Shown here piece by piece: positions 1 through 5,558 of a stretch of 6,918 bases of DNA (its first letter is position 1; each line of letters opens with the position of its first letter). A program made the position numbers and the translations under genes. A model generated the notes under the pieces. It saw only the letters and a program-made list of their open reading frames with translations, ran no database searches and was not told where the DNA came from. The stretch comes from Patescibacteria group bacterium (lineage in GTDB: Bacteria; Patescibacteriota; Andersenbacteria; UBA10190). Location: positions 1 through 6,918 of the forward strand of contig JACZRJ010000023.1 in the NCBI GenBank assembly GCA_022574795.1, given 5' to 3'.

Positions 1-1
1 G

Positions 2-79
2 ATAGTCATAGGCTCCGAAATCGAAGGGGCCGAATCTATTCACGCCAACCAGGCCGATTGGGGTGCCGGCCGTTACTAG
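2..79 (+). CDS. C-terminal tail of an unidentified protein (5' truncated)
   Basis: This is the only frame at the left edge that reads like protein. It gives 25 residues (IVIGSEIEGAESIH, then ANQADWGAGRY) and stops at TAG 77-79; the other two frames are arginine-rich or otherwise implausible. The same frame continues past the TAG with a hydrophobic stretch (LGHGAVTLLVSAWIGV), a second TAG at 128-130, then TKFFIWYIGL and a basic end (KKRRQ) before TGA 185-187. That looks like the last membrane helix and basic tail of a small membrane protein, so the true gene may run to 187 with two amber interruptions. A faint resemblance to the C-terminal half of DUF456-type membrane proteins is only an impression. 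Function is not recognised. Confidence 0.35.
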   Translation: MVIGSEIEGAESIHANQADWGAGRY

Positions 80-183
80 TTGGGACACGGCGCGGTCACA
101 TTGCTCGTCTCCGCCTGGATTGGTGTCTAGACTAAGTTTTTTATCTGGTACATCGGCCTCGGCCAAAATAAAAAGCGGAGGCA

Positions 184-367
184 ATGATGATGATCGAGAT
201 AACAATGAAGGTGAGTGGCAACCACTTAGGAACCATTTGAGCATGGTATCACACCACACTTTCGTCCTGAACTTCAGCTCGTCGTTTGGCAATAGGGTAA
301 AGAAACCGAGTGGGACAACTTATTTCTAGGCGAGCTACCCAACTACACTGTCGGGGCATACTATTAG
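184..367 (+). pseudogene. Possible broken small gene between the upstream ORF and pcm
   Basis: A GGAGG at 177-181 precedes ATG codons at 184, 187 and 190, and ATG 184 overlaps the TGA (185-187) that closes the upstream frame, the ATGA arrangement also used by msrB and its neighbour. Frame 1 reads MIEITMKVSGNHL from 190. One base later (about 229) the frame shared with pcm continues EPFEHGITPHFRPELQ, VVWQ, an amber codon at 293-295, then GKETEWDNLFLGELPNY and TVGAYY, ending TAG 365-367 just before the pcm start at 371. Joined, this would be a protein of about 60 residues with one frame change and one amber codon. It may be a decayed gene, a sequencing-error zone or chance. No family is recognised. 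Confidence 0.25.
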
Positions 368-370
368 GAC

Positions 371-991
371 ATGACCCTGGCCGATGAGTTGATTGCAGAT
401 GGCGTGCTTAGTACGCCAGTACTTATTGAAGCGTTTCGCGCTATCGATCGGATTGATTTTGTGGGGCCTGATATCCAAGGGGAGGCGTATGCCAATACTC
501 CGCTGCCCATTGGTCAAGGACAGACAATTTCACAGCCGTGGACGGTAGCCTTTATGTTGGAGTTGCTCCAGCCGCAAGCTGGAGAAAAAATACTTGATGT
601 TGGTTCTGGTTCGGGATGGCAAACTGCCCTGTTGGCGCAGGTGGTTGGTGAGCAAGGTACGGTAGTAGGGCTGGAAATTATTCCAGAGCTATGCGCGATG
701 GGGAAGGCTAATGTCAAGAAGTACGGTTTTATTGAGAGCGGAGTTGTTACCATGCATTGCCAGAGTGCGCTGAATGGCTTTGCGCCGGCAGCACCATTTA
801 ATAAGATTATAGCGGCAGCGGCGGGAGAGACGGTACCCCCGGCTTGGCAAGATCAGTTGGCCGTTGGCGGTATAATCGTCACACCGATTGGCTCCAGCGT
901 GTTGTTGTTGAGTAAAAAGAGTAGCACCAGGTGGGAGCGAGAGGAGTATCCAGGGTTTGCTTTCGTGCCGCTGGTGGCAGGTGATGATTGA
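371..991 (+). CDS. pcm: Protein-L-isoaspartate O-methyltransferase
   Basis: The 206-residue product is full length for the bacterial PCMT family. It transfers a methyl group from S-adenosylmethionine to the carboxyl of L-isoaspartyl residues in aged proteins, starting their conversion back to aspartate; it acts in the cytoplasm. Visible motifs, in order: the substrate-site segment GQGQTISQP (residues 48-56, active-site Ser54), SAM motif I ILDVGSGSGW (74-83), the acidic post-I strand GLEIIPEL (100-107), motif II PFNKIIAAAA (142-151), motif III LAVGGIIVTPIG (163-174) and the C-terminal FVPL. The ATG at 371 fits the usual family start (M..x-DELI.xG). It has no proper Shine-Dalgarno: AGGA lies directly against it. 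A -10-like CATACT (357-362) would allow a nearly leaderless transcript. The same frame is open-looking upstream apart from amber codons, so an N-terminal extension cannot be fully excluded. Confidence 0.95.
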   Translation: MTLADELIADGVLSTPVLIEAFRAIDRIDFVGPDIQGEAYANTPLPIGQGQTISQPWTVAFMLELLQPQAGEKILDVGSGSGWQTALLAQVVGEQGTVVGLEIIPELCAMGKANVKKYGFIESGVVTMHCQSALNGFAPAAPFNKIIAAAAGETVPPAWQDQLAVGGIIVTPIGSSVLLLSKKSSTRWEREEYPGFAFVPLVAGDD

Positions 992-1078
992 GCATTGATT
1001 GACCGTATTTGGTAGCAGCCGTAGGTGAGTCTGGCTTAAGGAGGTTGACGTAAGAGTGTTGGTAGTTTGACGCTCGTT

Positions 1079-1111
1079 GGTCTACCGCGGGTCTAGCATA
1101 GGTCTGCCACA
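1079..1111 (+). repeat. Three GGTCT repeats with exact 11-bp spacing
   Basis: GGTCTACCGCG, GGTCTAGCATA and GGTCTGCCACA follow each other directly at 1079, 1090 and 1101. The first five bases are identical and a C falls at position 8 of two units and position 7 or 8 of all. The spacing is about one helical turn, as in phased protein-binding sites. They sit in the 236-base gap between pcm (ends 991) and the DUF378 gene (starts 1228), upstream of the candidate promoter. With only three imperfect copies, chance is possible. The rest of 992-1150 shows no gene and no terminator T-run. Confidence 0.35.
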
Positions 1112-1151
1112 AATGATTGACAAATGCTCGGTGTAAAAAGGAGGAATTGGA

Positions 1152-1181
1152 TTGCTAGCTGACAGGGTTTGCGAATACAAT
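1152..1181 (+). promoter_or_regulatory. Candidate sigma-70-type promoter for the DUF378 gene
   Basis: TTGCTA (1152-1157) and TACAAT (1176-1181) are separated by 18 bases and match the -35 and -10 consensus at four and five of six positions. A transcript from about 1188 would carry a leader of about 40 bases with the strong AGGAGGT (1214-1220). The alternative TTGACA at 1117 has no -10 at the right distance. Confidence 0.4.
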
Positions 1182-1227
1182 AGGTAAGGGGGAGGGATCA
1201 TTTACTAGGTTACAGGAGGTGGTTTAG

Positions 1228-1464
1228 ATGATGAAAGGAAAAGGAATGCACCGGGTGAGTTTCTTGCTGGTTGTAATTGGTGCTATTAACTGGGGCTTGA
1301 TTGGCCTGTTTGAGTTCAATTTGGTAGGACTTATCTTGAGCGCCGTGCCAGCTATTGAGCGTATTGTCTATGTACTGATTGGTTTGGCAGGAGTCTATCT
1401 CTTGATGACGCACAAACATGATTGCCGGACTTGTACGGAGGAAGCGAGCGTGCCTAAGGCTTAG
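1228..1464 (+). CDS. DUF378 family small membrane protein
   Basis: This 78-residue protein matches the DUF378 pattern: a short N-terminus, a first membrane helix (about 10-35) with the hallmark VIGAINWGLIGLF (residues 16-28), a loop, and a second helix (about 44-60, IVYVLIGLAGVYLL). The molecular role of DUF378 proteins is not known. The C-terminal tail (61-78) carries HKHDCRTC: His62, His64, Cys66 and Cys69, a spacing that could bind a metal ion; this is inference. AGGAGGT at 1214-1220 lies 7 bases before ATG 1228, which supports that start; a second ATG follows at once. The initiation region (AGGAGGTGGT, then ATGATG) closely resembles that of the other mini membrane gene at 5301. Identity as DUF378 is confident, function unknown. 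Confidence 0.88.
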   Translation: MMKGKGMHRVSFLLVVIGAINWGLIGLFEFNLVGLILSAVPAIERIVYVLIGLAGVYLLMTHKHDCRTCTEEASVPKA

Positions 1465-1481
1465 GTTAGCAATTCGTTTAA

Positions 1482-1554
1482 GGGTACTGCTTTAGTAAAC
1501 GAGGCGTGGTGAATCATTCACCGCGCGGTTTGGTTGATTGCAGCGACCTTTTTT
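1482..1554 (+). terminator. Folded RNA element ending in six Ts, probable terminator or attenuator
   Basis: An inner hairpin pairs 1504-1513 with 1517-1526 (ten pairs, one T-G wobble, three-base loop). AAAC 1497-1500 can extend it with GTTT 1528-1531. An outer stem pairs CTGC 1487-1490 with GCAG 1540-1543, continues through mismatches to GG 1482-1483 with CC 1547-1548, and is followed at once by TTTTTT (1549-1554). This is the shape of an intrinsic terminator with a nested hairpin after the DUF378 gene. An alternative pairing exists (CGTTTA 1475-1480 with TAAACG 1496-1501). Because the metal-receptor gene starts at 1573, it could be a conditional leader instead; no known riboswitch class is recognised. 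Confidence 0.5.
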
Positions 1555-1572
1555 ATGTAGCACACTGGCAGG

Positions 1573-2610
1573 GTGATTGGTAAAGCTTGGCTGGTGTTGG
1601 GGGTAATTGCGGCGGGAAGCGCTGCAGTTTTTTTATGGCAGATAGATTTTTCTGCGACCAAGGGTAGGTTGGCTTCAGGTTTGCGCCCCACTGAGGTGCC
1701 CTACGACTCACTTCGTTCGCTGCAGGGTAAAGGGTTTCGCTACGGCTCAGCTACGGCTCAGCTAACAGTGGCCGCGACTATTTTTCCGCTGGCTGACATT
1801 GTGCAGAATGTCGCCGGAGAGAGAGTTCGAGTCTTGACGGTGGTTAAGCCTGGAGTATCTCCTCACTCGGCCTCACTGACACCACAAAAAGTCCTTGAGC
1901 TAGCGGAGGCGCAAGTGTTATTCATGATCGGGCACGGTTTAGATAATGCCATGGTTGGTTCCTTGACCAAGATACTTGAGCTGCCGACGGTAGTGGTGGA
2001 TCGCGGCGTGGACTTGCGTACTTTGGTAGCTGACCGTAACCGTGATCAAGCTCAAACAAGCTCGGTCCCGCCTGGCGCCGCTGATCCTCACTATTGGTTG
2101 GCAGTACCAAACGCGCAGCAGATCGCAGCGACGGTGGCGACTGAATTAATTCGGCTTGATCCAGGCCAGGCAGCAGAATATGAGGCGAATCTGGCCCGCT
2201 ACCAGGCGCAGTTGGACACGCTTGAGATAGAATTACAGCAGGCAGTTGAGCAGGTAGCCAGCCGTGAGATTTTCACTTTGCACGACGCCTGGTCGTATTT
2301 TGCAGCGCAGTACGGGCTGGAATTAATAGCTGTTTTTGAGCCAAAGGAGGGTCATATTCCCTCTCTGGCTGACATAAAAAGACTACAACAGGTGGCGGCT
2401 AGCCAAGATTTGGTTGTCTTTTACACCGAACCGCAAAAAGAGAGCTCGGCGGCGGTCCGTATTGTGCAGCAAGAGTTCGGTCTGGCGGTGGAGACGCTTG
2501 ATCCAATTGGTGGGACGATTGAGGCCCCTGATTATCTGTCTTTGATGAGGCGTAACGTAGCTGCCGTCGTTAGAGGCTCCTTGGTTGGTGGTAACAGCAA
2601 TGTTAGGTAG
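1573..2610 (+). CDS. Zinc/manganese-type ABC transporter substrate-binding protein (ZnuA/MntA, cluster A-1)
   Basis: This 345-residue extracytoplasmic receptor should bind Zn(II) or Mn(II) for an ABC importer. The N-terminus (4-23) is one hydrophobic segment after a Lys; there is no lipobox Cys, so it is probably an uncleaved anchor. Family landmarks are in order: IFPLADIVQNVAGERV (70-85), SPHSASLTPQ with His98, DPHYWL with His173, HDAWSYFAAQYGLE with His237, and VFYTEPQ followed by LDPIGG with Asp310. His98, His173, His237 and the acidic Asp310 match the usual four metal ligands. The His-rich loop of many ZnuA proteins is absent, so the metal cannot be chosen with confidence. No permease or ATPase gene is nearby. 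The start is a GTG after in-frame TAG 1558-1560, with no good Shine-Dalgarno. An 11-bp tandem repeat lies in codons 56-64. Confidence 0.9.
   Translation: MIGKAWLVLGVIAAGSAAVFLWQIDFSATKGRLASGLRPTEVPYDSLRSLQGKGFRYGSATAQLTVAATIFPLADIVQNVAGERVRVLTVVKPGVSPHSASLTPQKVLELAEAQVLFMIGHGLDNAMVGSLTKILELPTVVVDRGVDLRTLVADRNRDQAQTSSVPPGAADPHYWLAVPNAQQIAATVATELIRLDPGQAAEYEANLARYQAQLDTLEIELQQAVEQVASREIFTLHDAWSYFAAQYGLELIAVFEPKEGHIPSLADIKRLQQVAASQDLVVFYTEPQKESSAAVRIVQQEFGLAVETLDPIGGTIEAPDYLSLMRRNVAAVVRGSLVGGNSNVR
1739..1764 (+). repeat. 11-bp tandem repeat inside the metal-receptor gene
   Basis: GCTACGGCTCA occurs at 1739-1749 and again at 1750-1760, followed by a partial third GCTA. It encodes the linker RYGSATAQ between the membrane anchor and the first conserved strand. 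Since 11 is not a multiple of three, gain or loss of one unit would shift the reading frame. Confidence 0.8.
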
Positions 2611-2655
2611 CTGACTTGTTCGTGTAATCAAGCTTAGGACTGCTACAGTATAGAG

Positions 2656-4110
2656 ATGTGGAGGGTGAAGATAATACTTTTGGTGTTGCTGGCTTTAGGC
2701 ATTGCGGGAGGTATCGCTATGGCGGTGAGACCGCTGCCGCCAGGGTTGAGTGTTGTTGGATCAAGGTATCTCGTGCCGGCTGAGTCCATCACTTTTTTAG
2801 CTGATCGGACATATGTTGACGCGGCCGGCGATCGCTTTAGTGAGCAGCAGATTTTTGATGAGGTGCTGGCGATGATAGCGAGAGCCGAGCACTATGTTCT
2901 GCTCGACATGTTTTTGTATAACGATTGGCAGGGGAATCAACCGGAGACAACCCGGGCTTTGTCGTCTGAGCTGACGCAAGCCCTGGTGGCTAAGAAGCAA
3001 GCGAACCCCAATATTAGTATTACGGTGGTCAGCGATCCACTTAATACTGTGTATGGTGGTCAGCTCTCCACTCATTGGCAGCAATTACAAGAGGTTGGTA
3101 TTTCAGTGGTGATTACTGATCTCACCCGACTGCGAGATAGTAATCCTGGCTACTCGGTTTGGTGGAGAGCTCTGGTGCAGTGGTTTGGCAATAGCGCTGA
3201 CGGCGGCCTGACGCCGCATCCGTTTCAGTACCAGGGGGCCACAGTAACGGTGCGCTCTTGGCTGAGTCTGTTGAATTTTAAGGCTAATCATCGTAAGCTG
3301 CTGGTGGCTGATGAGCCGCAAGCTGATGGCTCGATTAAGTTGGCTGTTTTGGTAACCTCGGCTAATCCTCATGACGGCAGCAGTGCGCACAGCAATGTAG
3401 CTCTCAAGGTTGTTGATAGTTTATGGCAAGAGGCGGTGGTCAGCGAGCAGGCGGTGGCCGCCTTTTCTGGCCAGAGCGTGCCTGGATTTACCAAGACTGT
3501 TGCCGACGAGGAGGGAGAGACGGTAGTGCAGCTGCTTACCGAGAGTGCAATTCTGCAGGTACTAGTAGCTGAGCTTGATCGCACTAAGGTCGGCGACTCA
3601 ATTGACCTGGCGATGTTTTATCTCTCGGAGCGGTCAATAATCAAACGTTTGTTGGCGGCGGCAGAGCGAGGGGTTACGGTGCGCCTGCTCTTGGATCCAA
3701 ATAAGGACGCTTTTGGACACACTAAAAATGGTGTACCAAATAGGCCGGTAGCGCACGAGCTAGTGTCTAAATCGGGAGGAGAAATTGCGATCCGCTGGTG
3801 TGATACTCATGGCGAGCAGTGCCATACCAAGCTGATACTGATTGAGCGGGAGGGGTCATTTACTATGATTGTCGGCTCGGCCAATTTGACTAGGCGTAAC
3901 TTGAGGGATCTTAATCTTGAGACCAATGTGTTGGTCTCCGCCCGAGAAAAGATTCCATCATTTGTTGCCGCTGATGATTTCTTTGAGGAAATCTGGACAA
4001 ATCGCGAGGGCCGCACCTTCTCGACTGCTTATGAAACGTATCTTGATACCAGTATCTTTAAAAAATTTCTGTATCGTTTCCAAGAGGCGACTGGCTTAAG
4101 CAGTTTTTGA
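2656..4110 (+). CDS. Membrane-anchored phospholipase D-like protein (two HKD motifs)
   Basis: This 484-residue protein has a single N-terminal membrane segment (5-24) and two phospholipase D halves. The first half (about 45-270) contains NHRKLLVAD (His212, Lys214, Asp219) followed by TSANPHDGSS. The second half (about 285-470) contains HTKLILIE (His390, Lys392) followed by GSANLTRRNL. Two HxK...GSxN motifs are the signature of the PLD superfamily, which cleaves or transfers phosphodiesters through a phospho-His intermediate; cardiolipin synthases, phospholipases and some nucleases share it. The substrate cannot be told from sequence. Glu397 stands where the usual HKD Asp would be in the second motif. 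The C-terminus (450-484) lies beyond the domain. ATG 2656 lacks a clear Shine-Dalgarno; TACAGT (2644-2649) is a possible -10 giving a leaderless message. The gap from the metal-receptor gene is 45 bases. Confidence 0.9.
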   Translation: MWRVKIILLVLLALGIAGGIAMAVRPLPPGLSVVGSRYLVPAESITFLADRTYVDAAGDRFSEQQIFDEVLAMIARAEHYVLLDMFLYNDWQGNQPETTRALSSELTQALVAKKQANPNISITVVSDPLNTVYGGQLSTHWQQLQEVGISVVITDLTRLRDSNPGYSVWWRALVQWFGNSADGGLTPHPFQYQGATVTVRSWLSLLNFKANHRKLLVADEPQADGSIKLAVLVTSANPHDGSSAHSNVALKVVDSLWQEAVVSEQAVAAFSGQSVPGFTKTVADEEGETVVQLLTESAILQVLVAELDRTKVGDSIDLAMFYLSERSIIKRLLAAAERGVTVRLLLDPNKDAFGHTKNGVPNRPVAHELVSKSGGEIAIRWCDTHGEQCHTKLILIEREGSFTMIVGSANLTRRNLRDLNLETNVLVSAREKIPSFVAADDFFEEIWTNREGRTFSTAYETYLDTSIFKKFLYRFQEATGLSSF

Positions 4111-4117
4111 ACAGTTA

Positions 4118-4141
4118 ACTGGTCTACTCAGTGATTTTTTT
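4118..4141 (+). terminator. Weak intrinsic terminator after the PLD gene
   Basis: ACTG (4118-4121) can pair with CAGT (4129-4132) over a seven-base loop, and TTTTTTT follows at 4135-4141. The stem is short. The left arm overlaps the palindrome CAGTTAACTG (4112-4121), which may be a separate site. Its place between the PLD stop and a promoter supports the call. Confidence 0.35.
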
Positions 4142-4146
4142 GGTGT

Positions 4147-4176
4147 TTGACATTAATGCTAATAGTATTGCATGGT
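4147..4176 (+). promoter_or_regulatory. Candidate promoter for the hydroxyacid dehydrogenase gene
   Basis: A perfect TTGACA (4147-4152) is followed after 18 bases by CATGGT (4171-4176), a weak -10 with three of six consensus bases. A start near 4183 would leave a leader of about 12 bases before ATG 4195, which fits the lack of a Shine-Dalgarno there. Confidence 0.35.
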
Positions 4177-4194
4177 AATCCAAATCTATTACCT

Positions 4195-5220
4195 ATGAAG
4201 CTAATTTACTTTAATGGTGGTCCGGAAGAGAAGGCAATGCTGCACAAGGCTTTGCCTGATGTTACCGTTGAGGTGGTGGAAGATCAATTGAATAGCGAGA
4301 CGATTCAGTTGGCCCGAGATGCCCAGATCATATCTGCCTATGTATTTGCACCGATAGATACCAAGGCGTTGGCCCAAATGCCTGAACTTGAGATGATAGC
4401 CACGCGTTCAGCCGGACATGATCACATTGATCTGGCGACCTGTCGGCAGCGAGGGATTGTGGTGAGCAATGTGCCTAACTATGGTGAGAGGACAGTAGCC
4501 GAACATACCTTCGCTTTGATTTTGGCTTTGTCGCGCCGCATGGTGCCATCGCTGCAGCGGACAGAAAAAATGAATTTTGATCGCGCCGGCTTAACGGGGT
4601 TTGATCTCAGTGGTAAAACCCTGGGAGTGATTGGGATGGGTAATATCGGTAAAAACGTAGCGCGAATTGGCCATTGTTTTGAGATGAGAATTCTGGCGTA
4701 CGATCAGGTCCACGATGACGATTTTGCGACGGCTCATGGGGTGACCTATGTTACAGCCGTGGGGGAGTTGTTGGAGCGAAGTGATATTATCACCTTACAT
4801 TTGCCGTATACCAAGGCGACACACCACACCATTAATCGCGACAATGTGACTAAGGTTAAGCGGGGGGCATTATTAATCAACACAGCGCGCGGGGGGCTGG
4901 TTGATACTCAGGCGCTACTTTGGGGACTTAACGAGGGCTTGATATCAGGAGCTGGTCTCGACGTGCTTGAAGAAGAAAAGGATGCCTTTGATCGGATAGA
5001 GTTTATGTCTCGCAAGTCTCCGTCGTATGAAGAGCTGGCGACACTGCTGAGGAACCACTTGTTGGTGGCCCGAGATGATGTTTTGATCACACCTCACAAT
5101 GCTTTTAATAGCACCGAAGCGGTGCAGCGAATTTTTGACACCACGGTGTTGAATATCCAGGCCTATTTGGCTAGCAATCCTATTAACGAGGTAACAACTA
5201 CCGCGGCGCGCAACACCTAA
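4195..5220 (+). CDS. D-lactate dehydrogenase-like 2-hydroxyacid dehydrogenase
   Basis: This 341-residue enzyme belongs to the D-isomer-specific 2-hydroxyacid dehydrogenases, which reduce a 2-keto acid with NADH in the cytoplasm. The N-terminal catalytic part includes TRSAGHDHIDL and YGERTVAEHTFALILALSRR. The nucleotide fold has GVIGMGNIG (144-152) and an Asp at the end of the next strand (AYD, Asp170), typical of NAD preference. The catalytic set is Arg232 (NTARGG), Glu261 (LDVLEEE) and His301 (TPHNAF). The EEE-plus-insertion region (FDRIEFMSRKSPSYEELA) resembles D-lactate dehydrogenases more than phosphoglycerate dehydrogenases, so lactate/pyruvate in fermentation is the best guess, though other 2-keto acids are possible. 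ATG 4195 begins at MKLIYFN, the family start. The frame is open back to TTG 4147, but that TTG lies inside a TTGACA box. Neither start has a Shine-Dalgarno. Confidence 0.9.
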   Translation: MKLIYFNGGPEEKAMLHKALPDVTVEVVEDQLNSETIQLARDAQIISAYVFAPIDTKALAQMPELEMIATRSAGHDHIDLATCRQRGIVVSNVPNYGERTVAEHTFALILALSRRMVPSLQRTEKMNFDRAGLTGFDLSGKTLGVIGMGNIGKNVARIGHCFEMRILAYDQVHDDDFATAHGVTYVTAVGELLERSDIITLHLPYTKATHHTINRDNVTKVKRGALLINTARGGLVDTQALLWGLNEGLISGAGLDVLEEEKDAFDRIEFMSRKSPSYEELATLLRNHLLVARDDVLITPHNAFNSTEAVQRIFDTTVLNIQAYLASNPINEVTTTAARNT

Positions 5221-5230
5221 GACTCTGGGG

Positions 5231-5247
5231 TATACTGGTTAAGGAGG
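5231..5247 (+). promoter_or_regulatory. -10-like TATACT with a stray Shine-Dalgarno before the mini-protein gene
   Basis: TATACT (5231-5236) matches five of six -10 bases but has no recognisable -35. AAGGAGG (5241-5247) follows with no start codon at a useful distance: ATG 5249 is one base away and opens only a five-codon ORF. TTAAGGAGGTATGACG here resembles TTAAGGAGGTTGACG at 1036-1050, upstream of the other mini membrane gene. Confidence 0.2.
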
Positions 5248-5300
5248 TATGACGAAGCGAGACTAGTAATCTAAATGAGGACAAGAGGAGGTGGTGTAAC

Positions 5301-5519
5301 ATGATGCATATATCTGGGAAGCATAAGCATGGCCAGGGAGAAACCTGTGATTGTTATAGCTATAGTCATGGCAAGTTGCTGGGCATTAGCTTGTTGGTTA
5401 TTGGGCTGTACTTCATCGCATCTGATTTTGGTTGGCTCCCGGTTGAGCTTCCTATCTGGTCGATAATGGCGCTGGTGGTTGGTTTAGTGTTGGTGTTCGG
5501 CAAAGCTCATCGCGGTTAG
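5301..5519 (+). CDS. Small two-helix membrane protein with a His/Cys N-terminus (LiaI/DUF5668-like)
   Basis: This 72-residue protein has a hydrophilic head rich in possible metal ligands (His3, His8, His10, Cys16, Cys18, His23), then two membrane helices (about 26-40 and 52-67) joined by a short loop SDFGWLPVELP. The helix-loop-helix pattern with GxxLLVIGLYFI...W resembles the LiaI-LiaF-like transmembrane region (DUF5668); the head is not part of that family. Function is unknown, and metal binding is inferred only from HxH and CxC spacing. AGGAGGT at 5286-5292 stands 8 bases before ATG 5301; a second ATG follows directly. Only 39 bases separate it from the likely msrB start, so the two are probably transcribed together. 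Confidence 0.82.
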   Translation: MMHISGKHKHGQGETCDCYSYSHGKLLGISLLVIGLYFIASDFGWLPVELPIWSIMALVVGLVLVFGKAHRG

Positions 5520-5558
5520 CCATCGTTTTTAGTGATTGGCAGCTTTTTGGGGAAGAAT

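Noticed and set aside
63..329. 88-codon ORF on the + strand
   Set aside because: Composition is Ser- and Asn-rich without any fold-like pattern, it has no ribosome binding site, and a different frame in the same place looks more coding.
318..360. tRNA-like D-arm string on the minus strand
   Set aside because: The reverse complement contains TAGTTGGGTAGCTC, but no T-arm GTTCRA, no anticodon stem and no matching acceptor ends follow.
871..876. Perfect TATAAT inside pcm
   Set aside because: There is no -35 at 16-18 bases upstream and no gene start follows for over 300 bases.
1117..1122. Perfect TTGACA between pcm and the DUF378 gene
   Set aside because: The position for a -10 holds GGAGGA; the nearest AT-rich hexamer is only about nine bases away.
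4147..4194. TTG start giving the dehydrogenase 16 more residues
   Set aside because: The added residues do not fit the family start, no Shine-Dalgarno is present and the TTG forms part of a TTGACA promoter box.
5249..5266. Tiny ORF MTKRD after AAGGAGG
   Set aside because: The ribosome binding site is only one base from the ATG and five codons give no evidence of a gene.
5532..5558. GTG start extending MsrB by nine residues
   Set aside because: No ribosome binding site precedes it, while ATG 5559 has GGGGAAG in front and fits the family length.
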